Source: Desulfovibrio sp. (GTDB lineage: Bacteria; Desulfobacterota; Desulfovibrionia; Desulfovibrionales; Desulfovibrionaceae). From it: a DNA stretch of 64,000 nt. Every line of letters starts with the position of its first letter. The stretch's first letter is position 1. The stretch spans positions 72,212-136,211 of the forward strand of contig NZ_JAAVBE010000021.1 of NCBI RefSeq assembly GCF_014803725.1, written 5' to 3'. The notes beneath the pieces are model-generated. The model was not told where the DNA came from. It ran no database searches and saw only the letters and a list, made by a program, of their open reading frames with translations. A program made the position numbers and the translations under genes. Below, piece by piece: positions 1 to 8,040 of the stretch.

Positions 1-86
1 GCACCACCTATAACGGCCAGAAGTACGAGATCGGCAGCGACCCGTACAACAACGAGTTCATGCTCGGCCTGCGTTTCGCCTTCTAG
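1..86 (+). CDS. Outer-membrane beta-barrel (porin-like) protein, C-terminal fragment
   Basis: Only the last 27 codons lie in the window, in the frame beginning at base 3 and ending with TAG at 84-86. The peptide ends in alternating polar and hydrophobic residues and closes with LGLRFAF. A terminal Phe after an amphipathic strand is the usual C-terminal signature of outer-membrane beta-barrels, which the BAM complex recognises. The protein type is inferred from this end alone, so the family cannot be named. A strong inverted repeat follows at 127-165. Confidence 0.5.
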   Translation, partial: TTYNGQKYEIGSDPYNNEFMLGLRFAF

Positions 87-126
87 GCGCGTAGAGACCG
101 ATAGGCGCGGCCATGGGCCGGGCCGT

Positions 127-165
127 CAGCAGGGGGCGATGCCAGGGAAGGCGCGCCCCCTGCTG
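127..165 (+). terminator. Hairpin downstream of the porin-like gene
   Basis: A perfect 12-bp inverted repeat (127-138 with 154-165) is separated by 15 bases and lies 40 bases after the porin stop codon. No T-run follows directly, only a short TTTT about ten bases later. It could be a weak intrinsic terminator or an RNA-stabilising hairpin. Confidence 0.45.
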
Positions 166-527
166 CGTATGGGCCTTTTGCAGCGCGCCCGCCGGGGAGA
201 GGAACGGCGGGCAGCGCAACATGGGCATGAATGCCGTTTCGCGATTTTGAGAAAGAATCAAAGGAATATTGCGATATGTCGAGATAACAAAAAAGAGGAT
301 TGTGGAAAACTTTTTTTTAAATATGTGCATATCCCGCTTGCCAATGGGGAAACCGTTGCCCAGCAAGCGTTTTTCCGGCACCTTCCAGAGCCTTGGCTTA
401 AAAAAAGAATATTTTATTTCAAAGAGTTATTTGTTCAATTCTTTGGGGATAGCAAAAGGCCGCCGCCCCGGGCACAGGGGGTGGCGCCCCTTTGCCTGAC
501 GGTGCGGCGCGGGCTATATGCTTGTCC
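166..527 (+). promoter_or_regulatory. AT-rich leader region upstream of the dnaA-like gene
   Basis: This gene-free stretch is much richer in A/T than its surroundings between about 240 and 450. It carries one DnaA-box-like 9-mer, TGTGGAAAA at 301-309 (reverse complement TTTTCCACA, one mismatch to TTATCCACA). Only one good box was found, so it looks more like an autoregulated promoter than an origin. No convincing -35/-10 pair was recognised. Confidence 0.4.
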
Positions 528-1964
528 ATGCAAGGCACATGGGCGGATATTTCTGCAAATCTCAAGAAAATGCTGGATTCCGGCATTTTCAGGGTCTGGA
601 TAGCTCCGTTGCGCGCCGTCGTTGACGGCACGGAACTGCGCCTGACCGTGCCCAGTGCCTTCATGGCCGAATGGCTTGAGCGCCATCTTTTGAAGACACT
701 CCGCGAGGCGGCGGCGCCCGTGCTCGGCGTTGCCGCGGATGCCGTGCGCGTGCGCCTGCTGACAGCGCAGGACGGAGGGGAGGCCCCCAAGGCCGCGGCA
801 TCGGCCAGCTCCGCCGAGCTCGTTGCCGGCGTTTTGCCGCGGTTCGGGCGATGCGCCAGGGCAGAAGCGGCCGCGCAGATGCCCCTGCCTGAAGCCCTGC
901 CCCGGCTCGTTGACCCGGCGCAACGCCCCCTTGCCCGCTGGCGGCACAGTTTCGAGGATTTCATCATCGGCCCGAGCAACAGCATGGCTGTCGCCGCCGC
1001 GCGGGATATTTGCCAAAGGGGCGGCCAGGTGCGCACGCTCTTCGTCACCGGGGCTTCCGGGCTGGGCAAGACGCATCTCACCCAGTCCGCGGGCCACGCC
1101 ATCAGTGGTGACGGCGCAAGCCCACGCATCGCCTATCTCACGGCCGAGGAATTCGCCTCGCGTTTTGTGCAGGCCCTCAAGTGCAAGGATGTGGAGGGCT
1201 TCAAGAGCCGTCTGCGCGAGCTCGATGTGCTGCTTCTTGAGGATGTGCATTTTCTCCAGCGCAAGAAGGCCATGCAGGAGCTGGCGCTCGCCGTCATCAA
1301 GGGCCTGCAGGACCGCGGCGGCCGCGTCATCCTGACCTCCTCCTTTGCGCCGCGCGAACTTCGGGACATGGACCCGCAGCTCGTCTCGCATTTCTGTTCC
1401 GGCATCCTCACGAGCATCGGCCGCCCGGACAGGGAAATGCGCAGCCGCATCCTCACGCACAAGGCCAGGACCTTCCAGGTGCTCCTGCCTGACGAGGTGC
1501 GCGACCTTCTGGCCTCGCGGCTGCACGGCGATGTGCGCCAGCTGGAATCCTGCCTCAACAGCCTCATCTTCAAGGCGCGCCTGCTCAATTGCGGCCTCAA
1601 TGTGGACCTCGCCATGGAAGTGGTGGGCCAATATGCGGGCGAGGCACAGGGCCTTGACATGGAGGCCATCATCCGCCTTGTCTGCGAAAGCTATGGCCTG
1701 AGCGAGGCGCAGTTGCGCTCGCGCTCGCGCCGGCAGGAGTGCGTGCAGGGGCGCAACACCGTGTTCTATCTCGCGCGCAAACATACCGAGCTCTCGCTGG
1801 AAGACATCGGCAGCGCCTTCAACCGCCGCCATTCCACGGTGCTTCGCAGCATCACCGCCGTTGAGCGCGAGCTCGCCAAGGAGTCCCGCCTCGGGCGCCA
1901 GATCGCCCGCGCCGTGAGCCTCATCGAGCGCAGCGCCGGCTGCGGCGTGCCCGACGGGATGTAG
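528..1964 (+). CDS. dnaA: DnaA-family chromosomal replication initiator
   Basis: This 478-residue protein has the DnaA layout. Domain I begins at once (MQGTWADISANL, then FRVWIAPL). The AAA+ core has Walker A GASGLGKT at residues 175-182 and a Walker B-like LLLEDVHFL around residues 235-243. The C-terminal helix-turn-helix ends in the family signature region (YLARKHTELSLEDIG, RRHSTVLRSI). The ATG at 528 is preferred because domain I starts there; an in-frame TTG at 492 would add twelve unrelated residues. Odd points are the ED in place of the usual DD in Walker B and the absence of dnaN or recF next to it. It may be a second, divergent DnaA paralogue rather than the origin-linked copy. Confidence 0.85.
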   Translation: MQGTWADISANLKKMLDSGIFRVWIAPLRAVVDGTELRLTVPSAFMAEWLERHLLKTLREAAAPVLGVAADAVRVRLLTAQDGGEAPKAAASASSAELVAGVLPRFGRCARAEAAAQMPLPEALPRLVDPAQRPLARWRHSFEDFIIGPSNSMAVAAARDICQRGGQVRTLFVTGASGLGKTHLTQSAGHAISGDGASPRIAYLTAEEFASRFVQALKCKDVEGFKSRLRELDVLLLEDVHFLQRKKAMQELALAVIKGLQDRGGRVILTSSFAPRELRDMDPQLVSHFCSGILTSIGRPDREMRSRILTHKARTFQVLLPDEVRDLLASRLHGDVRQLESCLNSLIFKARLLNCGLNVDLAMEVVGQYAGEAQGLDMEAIIRLVCESYGLSEAQLRSRSRRQECVQGRNTVFYLARKHTELSLEDIGSAFNRRHSTVLRSITAVERELAKESRLGRQIARAVSLIERSAGCGVPDGM

Positions 1965-1979
1965 GCTCCGGGCTTTTTT
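1949..1979 (+). terminator. Intrinsic terminator of the dnaA-like gene
   Basis: GCCCG at 1949-1953 pairs with CGGGC at 1969-1973 and is followed by six T. The hairpin overlaps the stop codon at 1962-1964. The stem is short (5 bp, loop 15), so it is a moderate candidate. Confidence 0.5.
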
Positions 1980-2114
1980 GTTCCCCCGCCTCTCCGCAAA
2001 ACGCACAGAAAAAAGGACGCACCCCGACAGAGCCGGGCGGTCTCCATATGCGCCTGTAAGGTTCCCCTGCCAGCTGCGCCCTAGCAGACGCAGATGCGAT
2101 CTGACATCTGCATT

Positions 2115-2575
2115 TTTGTTACTTGCCGCCCGTAACGGGCTTCCATGGTCCGGGATACTTAACTGGTCTCCGAGCTTATCCTGAGCTACTTGACCCTTAA
2201 TGTACTCCTGAATTTTTTTGTATTTTTTCCTACCCTATCCACATAGTAGCCGCTGCACCAAAATTCCAGATTGCGGTATTTGGATTTCAGGTCGCAAATT
2301 ATTCGACAATCATCAGGCTGCTCTTGTCCTTGAGATACACAATAAAAACTGGAAACACTTATCTTCTGTGGTATCTCCAGCAACATGTGGATATGGTCAG
2401 GGCAACACTCGGCTTCGAGAAGATTTACCGCCTTCCATTCACAGAGTTTTCGTAAAATCTCTCCTATTGCCCGTTTTTTTCCCATAGAATACCTATCGGC
2501 GATATTTAGGGGCGAATACGATGTGATATTTACACTTCCATTTCGAGTGCGCTAAACTCTTTGTGTCGCCCATTG
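2115..2575 (-). pseudogene. tnpA: Decayed IS200-type (HUH/Y1) transposase
   Basis: Read on the minus strand, the pieces match IS200 TnpA in order: MGDTKSLAHSKWKCKYHIVF and APKYRR, then an in-frame TAG, then IGEILRKLC and CCPDHIHMLLEIP (the HUH motif DHIHM). A frameshift moves YLKDKSSLMIVE to another frame, then KSKYRNLEFW and YYVDRVGKNT resume. A second shift is needed for QEYIKGQVAQDKLGDQLS. At least one nonsense and two or more frameshift mutations make it non-functional. An imperfect hairpin near 2089-2115 may be a remnant of the IS end. No gene for the accessory TnpB was seen. The IS boundaries cannot be set from the sequence alone. Confidence 0.8.
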
Positions 2576-2711
2576 TGGCCTCCTTTTAATTTGTTTGCAG
2601 AGTGCAGTTGCCAGACCGCATCTCCATTGTGACAAATCAGAAGGAGTTTTCATAACATACTTATAGCTATAAACTTTTTTGAATCTCGCGCCTGACGGGA
2701 GGTTTTCTTCA

Positions 2712-2742
2712 TACAAAAAGGAAGGGGCCGCGCGGCCCCCTC
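2712..2742 (-). terminator. Intrinsic terminator downstream of the DJ-1/PfpI gene
   Basis: A perfect 16-bp palindrome at 2724-2739 (GGGGCCGCGCGGCCCC) is followed on the minus strand by TTCCTTTTTGT. It lies 40 bases past the stop of the DJ-1/PfpI gene, as expected for its terminator. Confidence 0.8.
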
Positions 2743-2778
2743 CGTATTGTGGACTCTCTCGGTGCCGCACTTCCGCGC

Positions 2779-3453
2779 CTAGCCTTTCTGGAGCAGTTCC
2801 ACCAGCTTCTTGCCGAGGCTCAGGGCCGACATGGGGTTCTGCCCCGTGACGAGGCGGCCGTCCACCACCACCGTGTCGGACCAGGGCTTGCCGCCCTTAA
2901 AGATGCCGCCGTGTCCTTCCAGCGCGGTCTGGAGCAGGAAGGGCACGATATGCTGGGTGCCGTTCAGTGCCTCTTCCTCGTTGGTGAAGCAGGTGAAGTT
3001 CTTGCCGTCGATCAGGTAGTTTCCATCTTCGCGCTTAAGGTTCACGAGGCCGGCCGGCCCGTGGCATACAGCGGCCACGATGCCGCCATTGCGGTAGATG
3101 GTCTCGGCGATGGTCGCGAGCCCCTTGTTGTCCGGGAAGTCCCACATGGCACCGTGGCCGCCAGCATAGAAGATGGCCGCATACGCGGACGCGTCCACCT
3201 CTGCCGGGGTGAGCGTGTGGTCCATCTTCTGCTGCCAGGCCGGGTCGTCCCAGTATTTCTTGTTGATGGGGTCCTTGAGGTCAAAGCCGTCCACCGGCGG
3301 CTTGCCGCCCTTGGGGCTCACCACGTCGATCTCAAAGAATTTCGAGACCACGCTCCACGGGTGCGTCACCTCTGAAAGATAATAGCCAGTGGGCTTGCCG
3401 GTATCACCGAGCTCGCCATGACTCGTCACCGTAAACAGCACTTTTTTGGACAT
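2779..3453 (-). CDS. DJ-1/PfpI family protein (Hsp31-like)
   Basis: This 224-residue protein has the class I glutamine-amidotransferase-like fold of the DJ-1/PfpI superfamily. The nucleophile elbow is AAVCHGPAGL, with the reactive Cys followed by His. An acidic residue and GGHGAMWDFPD sit upstream, as in Hsp31/glyoxalase III types. Such proteins act on glyoxals or damaged proteins during stress; the substrate here is inferred only. Of two adjacent ATGs, the one at 3453 lies six bases from AGGAGG and is preferred. It follows an SRPBCC gene on the same strand by about 100 bases, opposite a TetR regulator. The neighbours suggest a small stress-response unit. Confidence 0.85.
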   Translation of the reverse strand: MSKKVLFTVTSHGELGDTGKPTGYYLSEVTHPWSVVSKFFEIDVVSPKGGKPPVDGFDLKDPINKKYWDDPAWQQKMDHTLTPAEVDASAYAAIFYAGGHGAMWDFPDNKGLATIAETIYRNGGIVAAVCHGPAGLVNLKREDGNYLIDGKNFTCFTNEEEALNGTQHIVPFLLQTALEGHGGIFKGGKPWSDTVVVDGRLVTGQNPMSALSLGKKLVELLQKG

Positions 3454-3560
3454 CATGGGCCTCCTGTCCAGTTTTCCCGCAGGAACAGCAACAAGATTTG
3501 TGATGGAGAACAAAAAACGGTGTCGCGCAGGCACTGGCCTGCGCCGTCAGGCCTGTTTTC

Positions 3561-4061
3561 TCACAAACTGCACGATGCCGTCCAGCCACGCCTGTGCCCG
3601 TTGATCATGGGGTTGGGGAGCTGCTTCGCCAGTTCCCGGGCCGGTTTGCCGATTTGGGATTCCTGCGTGAGGATGCGCGTACGGTTTTCGGGCAGGGATT
3701 CGATGAGCCACGCATGCACGACATCGAGGCGGTGATCCTTGTCGCCTTCGGCCCAGCCATGCCAGGCGAGGCGCCCCACGCGGCCGTCGCCCGGCTCCTC
3801 GAACTGGATGACTTCGGCATCGATGGGGAAGCCAAAGGTCTTGAAGCGGAAGACACAACCCATATGGAGCATGTTGCCCGTTTCACCGGCCGGAAGCTCG
3901 ATGTCGGACGAATTGGCGTAATAGTCGGGCCAGAGCAGGGGATGGATCAGCGCGTCCCACACGGCCCTGACGGGCAGATCCTGCACGATGACCTCATTGG
4001 AACAAAAATTGTCAGTAGTGCCGGGAAGATACTCGTGGGGCCAGTCAATGCTTGCAAGCAT
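3561..4061 (-). CDS. SRPBCC (START/AHSA1-like) protein with a frameshifted C-terminus
   Basis: The protein (166 residues as read) looks like the SRPBCC helix-grip fold: an early VWDALIHPLLWPDYYANSSD segment, central strands (GCVFRFKTFGFPIDAEVIQF) and RLAWHGWAEGD. Such proteins bind hydrophobic ligands; no ligand can be assigned. The ATG at 4061 has AGGAG six bases upstream. The last residues read HRRGWTASCSL, but the next frame continues as QAWLDGIVQFVRKQA to a stop at 3547, a much more natural amphipathic final helix. One missing C near 3597 (CAC-CAG read as CACAG) would explain this, so it is a recent mutation or a sequencing error. Downstream lies the DJ-1/PfpI gene; a TetR regulator is divergent. 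Confidence 0.7.
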   Translation of the reverse strand: MLASIDWPHEYLPGTTDNFCSNEVIVQDLPVRAVWDALIHPLLWPDYYANSSDIELPAGETGNMLHMGCVFRFKTFGFPIDAEVIQFEEPGDGRVGRLAWHGWAEGDKDHRLDVVHAWLIESLPENRTRILTQESQIGKPARELAKQLPNPMINGHRRGWTASCSL

Positions 4062-4114
4062 TTCGGTCTCCTTGCCCAGGGCGCTTCAGGCGCGATGAGG
4101 GGGGATACAAAGAT

Positions 4115-4128
4115 TGCGGCAAACCGCA
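4115..4128. promoter_or_regulatory. Palindromic operator candidate between the SRPBCC and TetR genes
   Basis: TGCGG-CAAA-CCGCA is a 5-bp inverted repeat with a 4-base centre, in the divergent intergenic region. A second, perfect 16-bp palindrome, AATGCTTGCAAGCATT, lies at 4047-4062 across the SRPBCC start codon. Either could bind the divergently encoded TetR-type repressor. This is inferred from symmetry and position only. Confidence 0.4.
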
Positions 4129-4220
4129 CGGCAACGGCCGGCGCGGCTGGTTCATGGCGAACCCGCGACAAGGCTTAGCTTTTGCAGCCTTTTTTATCAA
4201 ACATAAAAAAAGTATCTCCC

Positions 4221-4249
4221 TTGCATCCTCGGCCCCCGGTGCATAGAAT
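4221..4249 (+). promoter_or_regulatory. Sigma-70-type promoter of the TetR gene
   Basis: TTGCAT at 4221-4226 and TAGAAT at 4244-4249 are separated by exactly 17 bases, 48 bases before the TetR start codon. Both hexamers are close to consensus. Confidence 0.6.
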
Positions 4250-4296
4250 AGCCAAGCTTCAACCCGTGACGGCCAGGGGAGCGCAGGAAAAGCGGA

Positions 4297-4950
4297 ATGA
4301 AGATGACGAAAGAGGAATCAAAAAACATCGCGCACGGGCGCCCGCGTACCTTTGACCGCGACGCCGCGTTGCGCACCGCCCTCAATGTCTTCTGGCGGCA
4401 CGGCTATGAGCAGACGACCATGGCGCAACTGAGCGCCGCCATGGGCATCGCCTCCCCAAGCATTTATTGCGCCTATGGCAACAAGTCTGCCCTGTTTCTT
4501 GAGGCCCTGACCTATTACCAGCAGACCTATTGGGACCCGCTTTACGCGAAGTACCGTGCGGCCCCGGATATTTACGCGGCAACGGAGGCTTTTTTCACGG
4601 AGGCGGCGCACATCCTCCTCGCGCCGAATGCCCCGTGCGGCTGCCTTATCGTCATGGGCTTCCTCAATCTGCCGGAAGACGAACCCCAACTCCTGCGCGC
4701 GGTGAGCGAAAGGCGCGAACTGACGCGCGCCATGTTCCGCACCAAGCTGAAAGACGCCGTGAATACCGGGCAGATCCCGGCAGACAGCGACATCCCGGCC
4801 ATTTCCGGCGCGTTGCATAATTTTTTTGAAGGGCTGTCGATCCAGGCAAGGGGCGACATCTGCCTGTCAGAACTCCTCGCCATCGCGCAGAGGGGTACGC
4901 AACTCCTGCCGCCGCGCGGTTCGGGCGTTTGCCACCGGCGAGAGGCCTGA
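4297..4950 (+). CDS. TetR/AcrR family transcriptional regulator
   Basis: This 217-residue protein has an N-terminal TetR helix-turn-helix (ALNVFWRHGYEQTTMAQLSAAMGIASPSIY, residues about 27-58, shortened here as FWRHGYEQTTM...SPSIYCAYGNKSAL). The variable C-terminal ligand domain follows, with a CGCLIVMG segment typical of the TetR_C-type regulators near small-molecule stress genes. It is divergent from the SRPBCC and DJ-1/PfpI genes and most likely represses them and itself. The promoter at 4221-4249 and palindromes at 4047-4062 and 4115-4128 fit this. The inducer is unknown. Confidence 0.85.
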   Translation: MKMTKEESKNIAHGRPRTFDRDAALRTALNVFWRHGYEQTTMAQLSAAMGIASPSIYCAYGNKSALFLEALTYYQQTYWDPLYAKYRAAPDIYAATEAFFTEAAHILLAPNAPCGCLIVMGFLNLPEDEPQLLRAVSERRELTRAMFRTKLKDAVNTGQIPADSDIPAISGALHNFFEGLSIQARGDICLSELLAIAQRGTQLLPPRGSGVCHRREA

Positions 4951-5149
4951 AATATCACTCGCGTCTTGTATTTTCTTCTCTTCACTCCGCCTGCATCATC
5001 AAAACGAGCGCCTTGGCAGCAGAAACCATGAAATCGCCTCGCGGCGTCCCATGTGACGAGGAGAATTTTCAGCGCCGCTCCATGATGAACTTGTTTATCA
5101 GATAAAACAAAATATCCGGTAAATTCCCCCCACGCATCGGCTGGCCCAA

Positions 5150-5611
5150 TCAGAGCCGGTGGATCACATGACTCACCACGCCCCAGATGTGGGCGTATTC
5201 CCTTTCGGTGATGTCAAATTCGGGATAGTCCGGGTTCGCCGGCTGCAGGAGCACGCGGCCGTCCCTGCGGCAGAGCTTCTTGACCAGCAGCTCGCCGTCC
5301 AAGGCCGCGATGACGACCCGGTTGTGCGAAGCCTCGAGCGAGCGGTCCACCACGAGCAGGTCGCCGTCGTGGATGCCCACGCCGAGCATGGAATCCCCGG
5401 CGGCCCGGAGAAAGAATGTCGCCGAGGGATGACGGACGATGAGCTCGTGCAGGTTGAGCTGCCCGTCGATATAGTCCTCGGCGGCGGAGGGCCAGCCGGC
5501 ATTGACGGGCGCGAGGAAGAGCGGGCAGGTGGCGGCCGTGTCCGCGCTGGCGTCGGCCATGCCGACCACGGTCAGGGGCGCCGGAGGAAGTGGAGTGGAG
5601 GATTTTTTCAT
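5150..5611 (-). CDS. umuD: UmuD-type S24 self-cleaving protein
   Basis: This 153-residue S24 peptidase-fold protein contains the catalytic Ser74 in AAGDSMLGVGIHDGD and the general-base Lys111 in GELLVKKL. A likely self-cleavage site is Ala38-Gly39 in PVNAGWPSAAEDY. There is no DNA-binding domain, which separates it from LexA. In the SOS response UmuD, once cleaved on RecA filaments, partners UmuC to form polymerase V. No umuC lies beside it: the next DNA on its 3' side is 200 bases of non-coding sequence and then a gene on the other strand. A LexA box was not recognised upstream. Confidence 0.85.
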   Translation of the reverse strand: MKKSSTPLPPAPLTVVGMADASADTAATCPLFLAPVNAGWPSAAEDYIDGQLNLHELIVRHPSATFFLRAAGDSMLGVGIHDGDLLVVDRSLEASHNRVVIAALDGELLVKKLCRRDGRVLLQPANPDYPEFDITEREYAHIWGVVSHVIHRL

Positions 5612-5773
5612 GCCGTGCCGCTCATGGAGCCTCGGGAAAGAGCAGGGCGCGCTTGCGCGTGTATCCAGTCCGATTCCTGGCGTAGGCCCCGTGGGGAAAA
5701 GCGCTGAGGCACCGGGCCCGGGTTCGGAGCCGATTCTATCGGGGGCGCCGCTTCGGGAGCGGGCGCCCCTTTA

Positions 5774-7219
5774 TCAATTATACATCTCCTTGCGGAAGGG
5801 ATGCTCGGAGTGGCGATTGCGTGCCAGGTACCAGCCCACCGCCCAGCCGAGCAGCGAAAAGGCGAAGCCCGCGAAGAAGGGCGGGATGATGGCCGCTTTT
5901 TCCCAGAAGAGCGGCAGGATGCTGAAGCTCTTGTTGGCCGTGAGATACCAGAACATGCACACCGTGAAGCCCGCCGTGCAGCTCAGCCACGCCGCCACCG
6001 GGCAGCGCTTGCCGAAGCGCACGAGCGCCACATAGGGCACGAGCACGGTGGCGCCCACGATGCTCCAGCTCGTGGTGCAGAGCAGCGCGATGAGCTGGCC
6101 CTTGATCTGCGCGCAGCCCCCGGAAAGCAGGACGCAAAAGACGATACCGGCCAGCCACGCTCCGCGCGAGGCCTTGCGGCCGGGCAGATCTTCTGCGAGC
6201 GCCGACACGGCGATATGGAAGATGGCCGTGGCCGTGGAGAGCGACGCAGACACGATGGCGAGCACAAAGAGCTGGAGCCCGGCATTGGGCAGCAGCATGC
6301 GCACGAGCATGGGCATCACTTCGTCCGGCGAGCTCACTTCGGGCAAAATGAGCCGGGAGAGCGAGGCGGCGAAATAGGCGCCCCCCACGAGCAGGGTGAG
6401 CACCAGCATGGCGAGCGGGGTGATGCGGTCCACCTGCCGCGGGGAGGCGAGCGCGAAGTGCCTCTGGATCATCTGGGGCTGCGCCCACACCGCCACGGAA
6501 GTCACGATGACGAGCGAAATGATGAACCAGCCCTGCTCGCCGCCGGAAAGGCCCGTAAAACCGTTGTTGACTGCGGGCGTGGGCGGGAGCGCGGCCAGCT
6601 TTTCGATGCCCGCGGCGGGGCCGCCCACATTCACGAACACGGCGCCCACCAGCATGCAGATGCCTACCAGCATCACAAAGCCCTGCATGGCCTCGGTATA
6701 GAGCACGCCGCGCAGGCCGCCCACAAAAACGGCGAAGCCCACCAGCATGGCCACCGCCCAGATGAGTATCCACACGGGCACGGGCACGATCTGCGCGAGC
6801 AACAGCGCCGCGCCCTTGATGACGGCCGAGGCGTACACACCGAGAAAGACGGCGAACAGCACGGCCAGCGCCTTGCCGAGCGCCCGGCTCTCATGGCCCT
6901 TGGCGATCAGCTGGGTGGGCGTGCGCGCGCCGAGGGCCCGCTGGCAGACACGGGTGGGCCACGCCATGAAGCGGTAAACCATCCAGGTGCCCAGCCACAC
7001 GTTGCCGGCGGCCACGAGGAGCATTTGCAGGCCATAGGCATAGGCGAGGCCACCGAAGCCCACGAGGGCCACAGCGGAAATATAGGTTGCCACATAGGCG
7101 AAGGCCTGGATGCCGAAGCCCACGCGGCCGGCGGTGAGCGCGTCATGGCCGCGCCCCTTGCGCGCGAGCCACACAAAGACCGCGATATAGCCGGCCCAGA
7201 TGCAGATATTGAACAGCAT
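5774..7219 (-). CDS. Sodium:solute symporter (SSF family)
   Basis: This 481-residue protein has about 13 hydrophobic segments starting with FNICIWAGYIAVFVWLA. SSF-like features include the AYVATYISAVALVGFGGLAY region and the conserved middle (MIQRHFALASPRQ). The family couples Na+ entry to uptake of small organic solutes; the solute here cannot be told. The ATG at 7219 overlaps the stop of the preceding 44-residue membrane protein (TGATG), so the two are translationally coupled. A TetR gene lies just upstream on the same strand. A longer in-frame start at 7402 would run across the small gene and is rejected. Confidence 0.85.
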   Translation of the reverse strand: MLFNICIWAGYIAVFVWLARKGRGHDALTAGRVGFGIQAFAYVATYISAVALVGFGGLAYAYGLQMLLVAAGNVWLGTWMVYRFMAWPTRVCQRALGARTPTQLIAKGHESRALGKALAVLFAVFLGVYASAVIKGAALLLAQIVPVPVWILIWAVAMLVGFAVFVGGLRGVLYTEAMQGFVMLVGICMLVGAVFVNVGGPAAGIEKLAALPPTPAVNNGFTGLSGGEQGWFIISLVIVTSVAVWAQPQMIQRHFALASPRQVDRITPLAMLVLTLLVGGAYFAASLSRLILPEVSSPDEVMPMLVRMLLPNAGLQLFVLAIVSASLSTATAIFHIAVSALAEDLPGRKASRGAWLAGIVFCVLLSGGCAQIKGQLIALLCTTSWSIVGATVLVPYVALVRFGKRCPVAAWLSCTAGFTVCMFWYLTANKSFSILPLFWEKAAIIPPFFAGFAFSLLGWAVGWYLARNRHSEHPFRKEMYN

Positions 7220-7353
7220 CAGTTGCGCCCGGCCCGGTGTTTGCGGGCGACCGTCGCGAGATTGTACACCGCCAGCACCAGCGCGCCCGCAAGGGAGAGC
7301 ACGGCGATCCTGACCGCCATGTCGGTGAGCATGAGCGCCTTGAAGAATTCCAT
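7219..7353 (-). CDS. Small single-pass membrane protein, symporter accessory type
   Basis: A 44-residue ORF begins with MEFFKALMLTDMAVRIAVLS, has one hydrophobic segment (about residues 12-34) and ends in a basic tail (RKHRAGRN). AGGAG precedes the ATG with good spacing. Its TGA overlaps the symporter ATG, indicating co-translation. Small one-helix proteins encoded just before SSF transporters are known as symporter accessory proteins; a role in assembly or stability is inferred. Confidence 0.75.
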   Translation of the reverse strand: MEFFKALMLTDMAVRIAVLSLAGALVLAVYNLATVARKHRAGRN

Positions 7354-7407
7354 GCGTTCTCCTGAAGCCGTTTTTTCCGGGACGGCCACGAGGGGCCGGC
7401 AATCAGT

Positions 7408-8022
7408 TCACGGGTTCGCCCCCGCCGTCTCTCCGCAGGCGCGGCTCTTGATGGAGCGGGAAACAAAGGCCAGCGTTTCTTCATACAGGCCCTGCGGGGC
7501 GTAGGGCGTGAGCACCCGCGTTCTGTTGGCGCCCACGAGGAGCGAAATGACCACCTGCGCCGTGCCGTCCGCGTCCAGCTGCACGAGGCTCCCGTCCTCC
7601 ACGCCGCGCACGAGCAGCCCGGCGAGCAGTTCATGGATGCGGGCGAAGCGCGAATCCATGAGGTCGCGGTCGGTCTTGGTCTTCATGTCGCTGTAAGGGG
7701 AGCAGCGCACGAGCACGAGCCAGTTGGAGTGCGGGTCGATGGAAAAATCAAGATAGGCGCGGCAAAAGCGCATCACCGCGTCATAGCCCGTGGGCGCGCC
7801 GGCTACCGCCGCCTTGAGGTGCGCGAGGAACTGCTCGAGCACGTCCAGCCCCGAGGCGAGGAAGAGCTTTTCCTTGTTGCCGTAGTGGTGCGTCAAAAGG
7901 CCCAGGGCCACGCCGGCGCGGTCGGAGATCTTCTTGAAGGTGGTCTCCGCGTAGCCGTATTCGCCGAAAAGCTCCTTGGCGGCCTGGAGCAGGGCGGCTT
8001 TCTTGCTCGGGTTCCTGTTCAT
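7408..8022 (-). CDS. TetR family transcriptional regulator
   Basis: This 204-residue protein has a clear TetR DNA-binding domain (AKELFGEYGYAETTFKKISD and LLTHHYGNKEKLF). Its C-terminal half resembles TetR_C ligand domains. It lies 18 bases after the Lon-type protease gene and 54 bases before the symporter pair, all on the minus strand. It may control the symporter genes, but it could also simply be a member of a longer transcript. The effector is unknown. Confidence 0.85.
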   Translation of the reverse strand: MNRNPSKKAALLQAAKELFGEYGYAETTFKKISDRAGVALGLLTHHYGNKEKLFLASGLDVLEQFLAHLKAAVAGAPTGYDAVMRFCRAYLDFSIDPHSNWLVLVRCSPYSDMKTKTDRDLMDSRFARIHELLAGLLVRGVEDGSLVQLDADGTAQVVISLLVGANRTRVLTPYAPQGLYEETLAFVSRSIKSRACGETAGANP

Positions 8023-8040
8023 GCGGGGCCTCGCGCGGGC

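Noticed and set aside
240..450. AT-rich stretch before the dnaA-like gene as a replication origin
   Set aside because: Only one DnaA-box-like 9-mer was found and no box cluster; dnaN is not adjacent.
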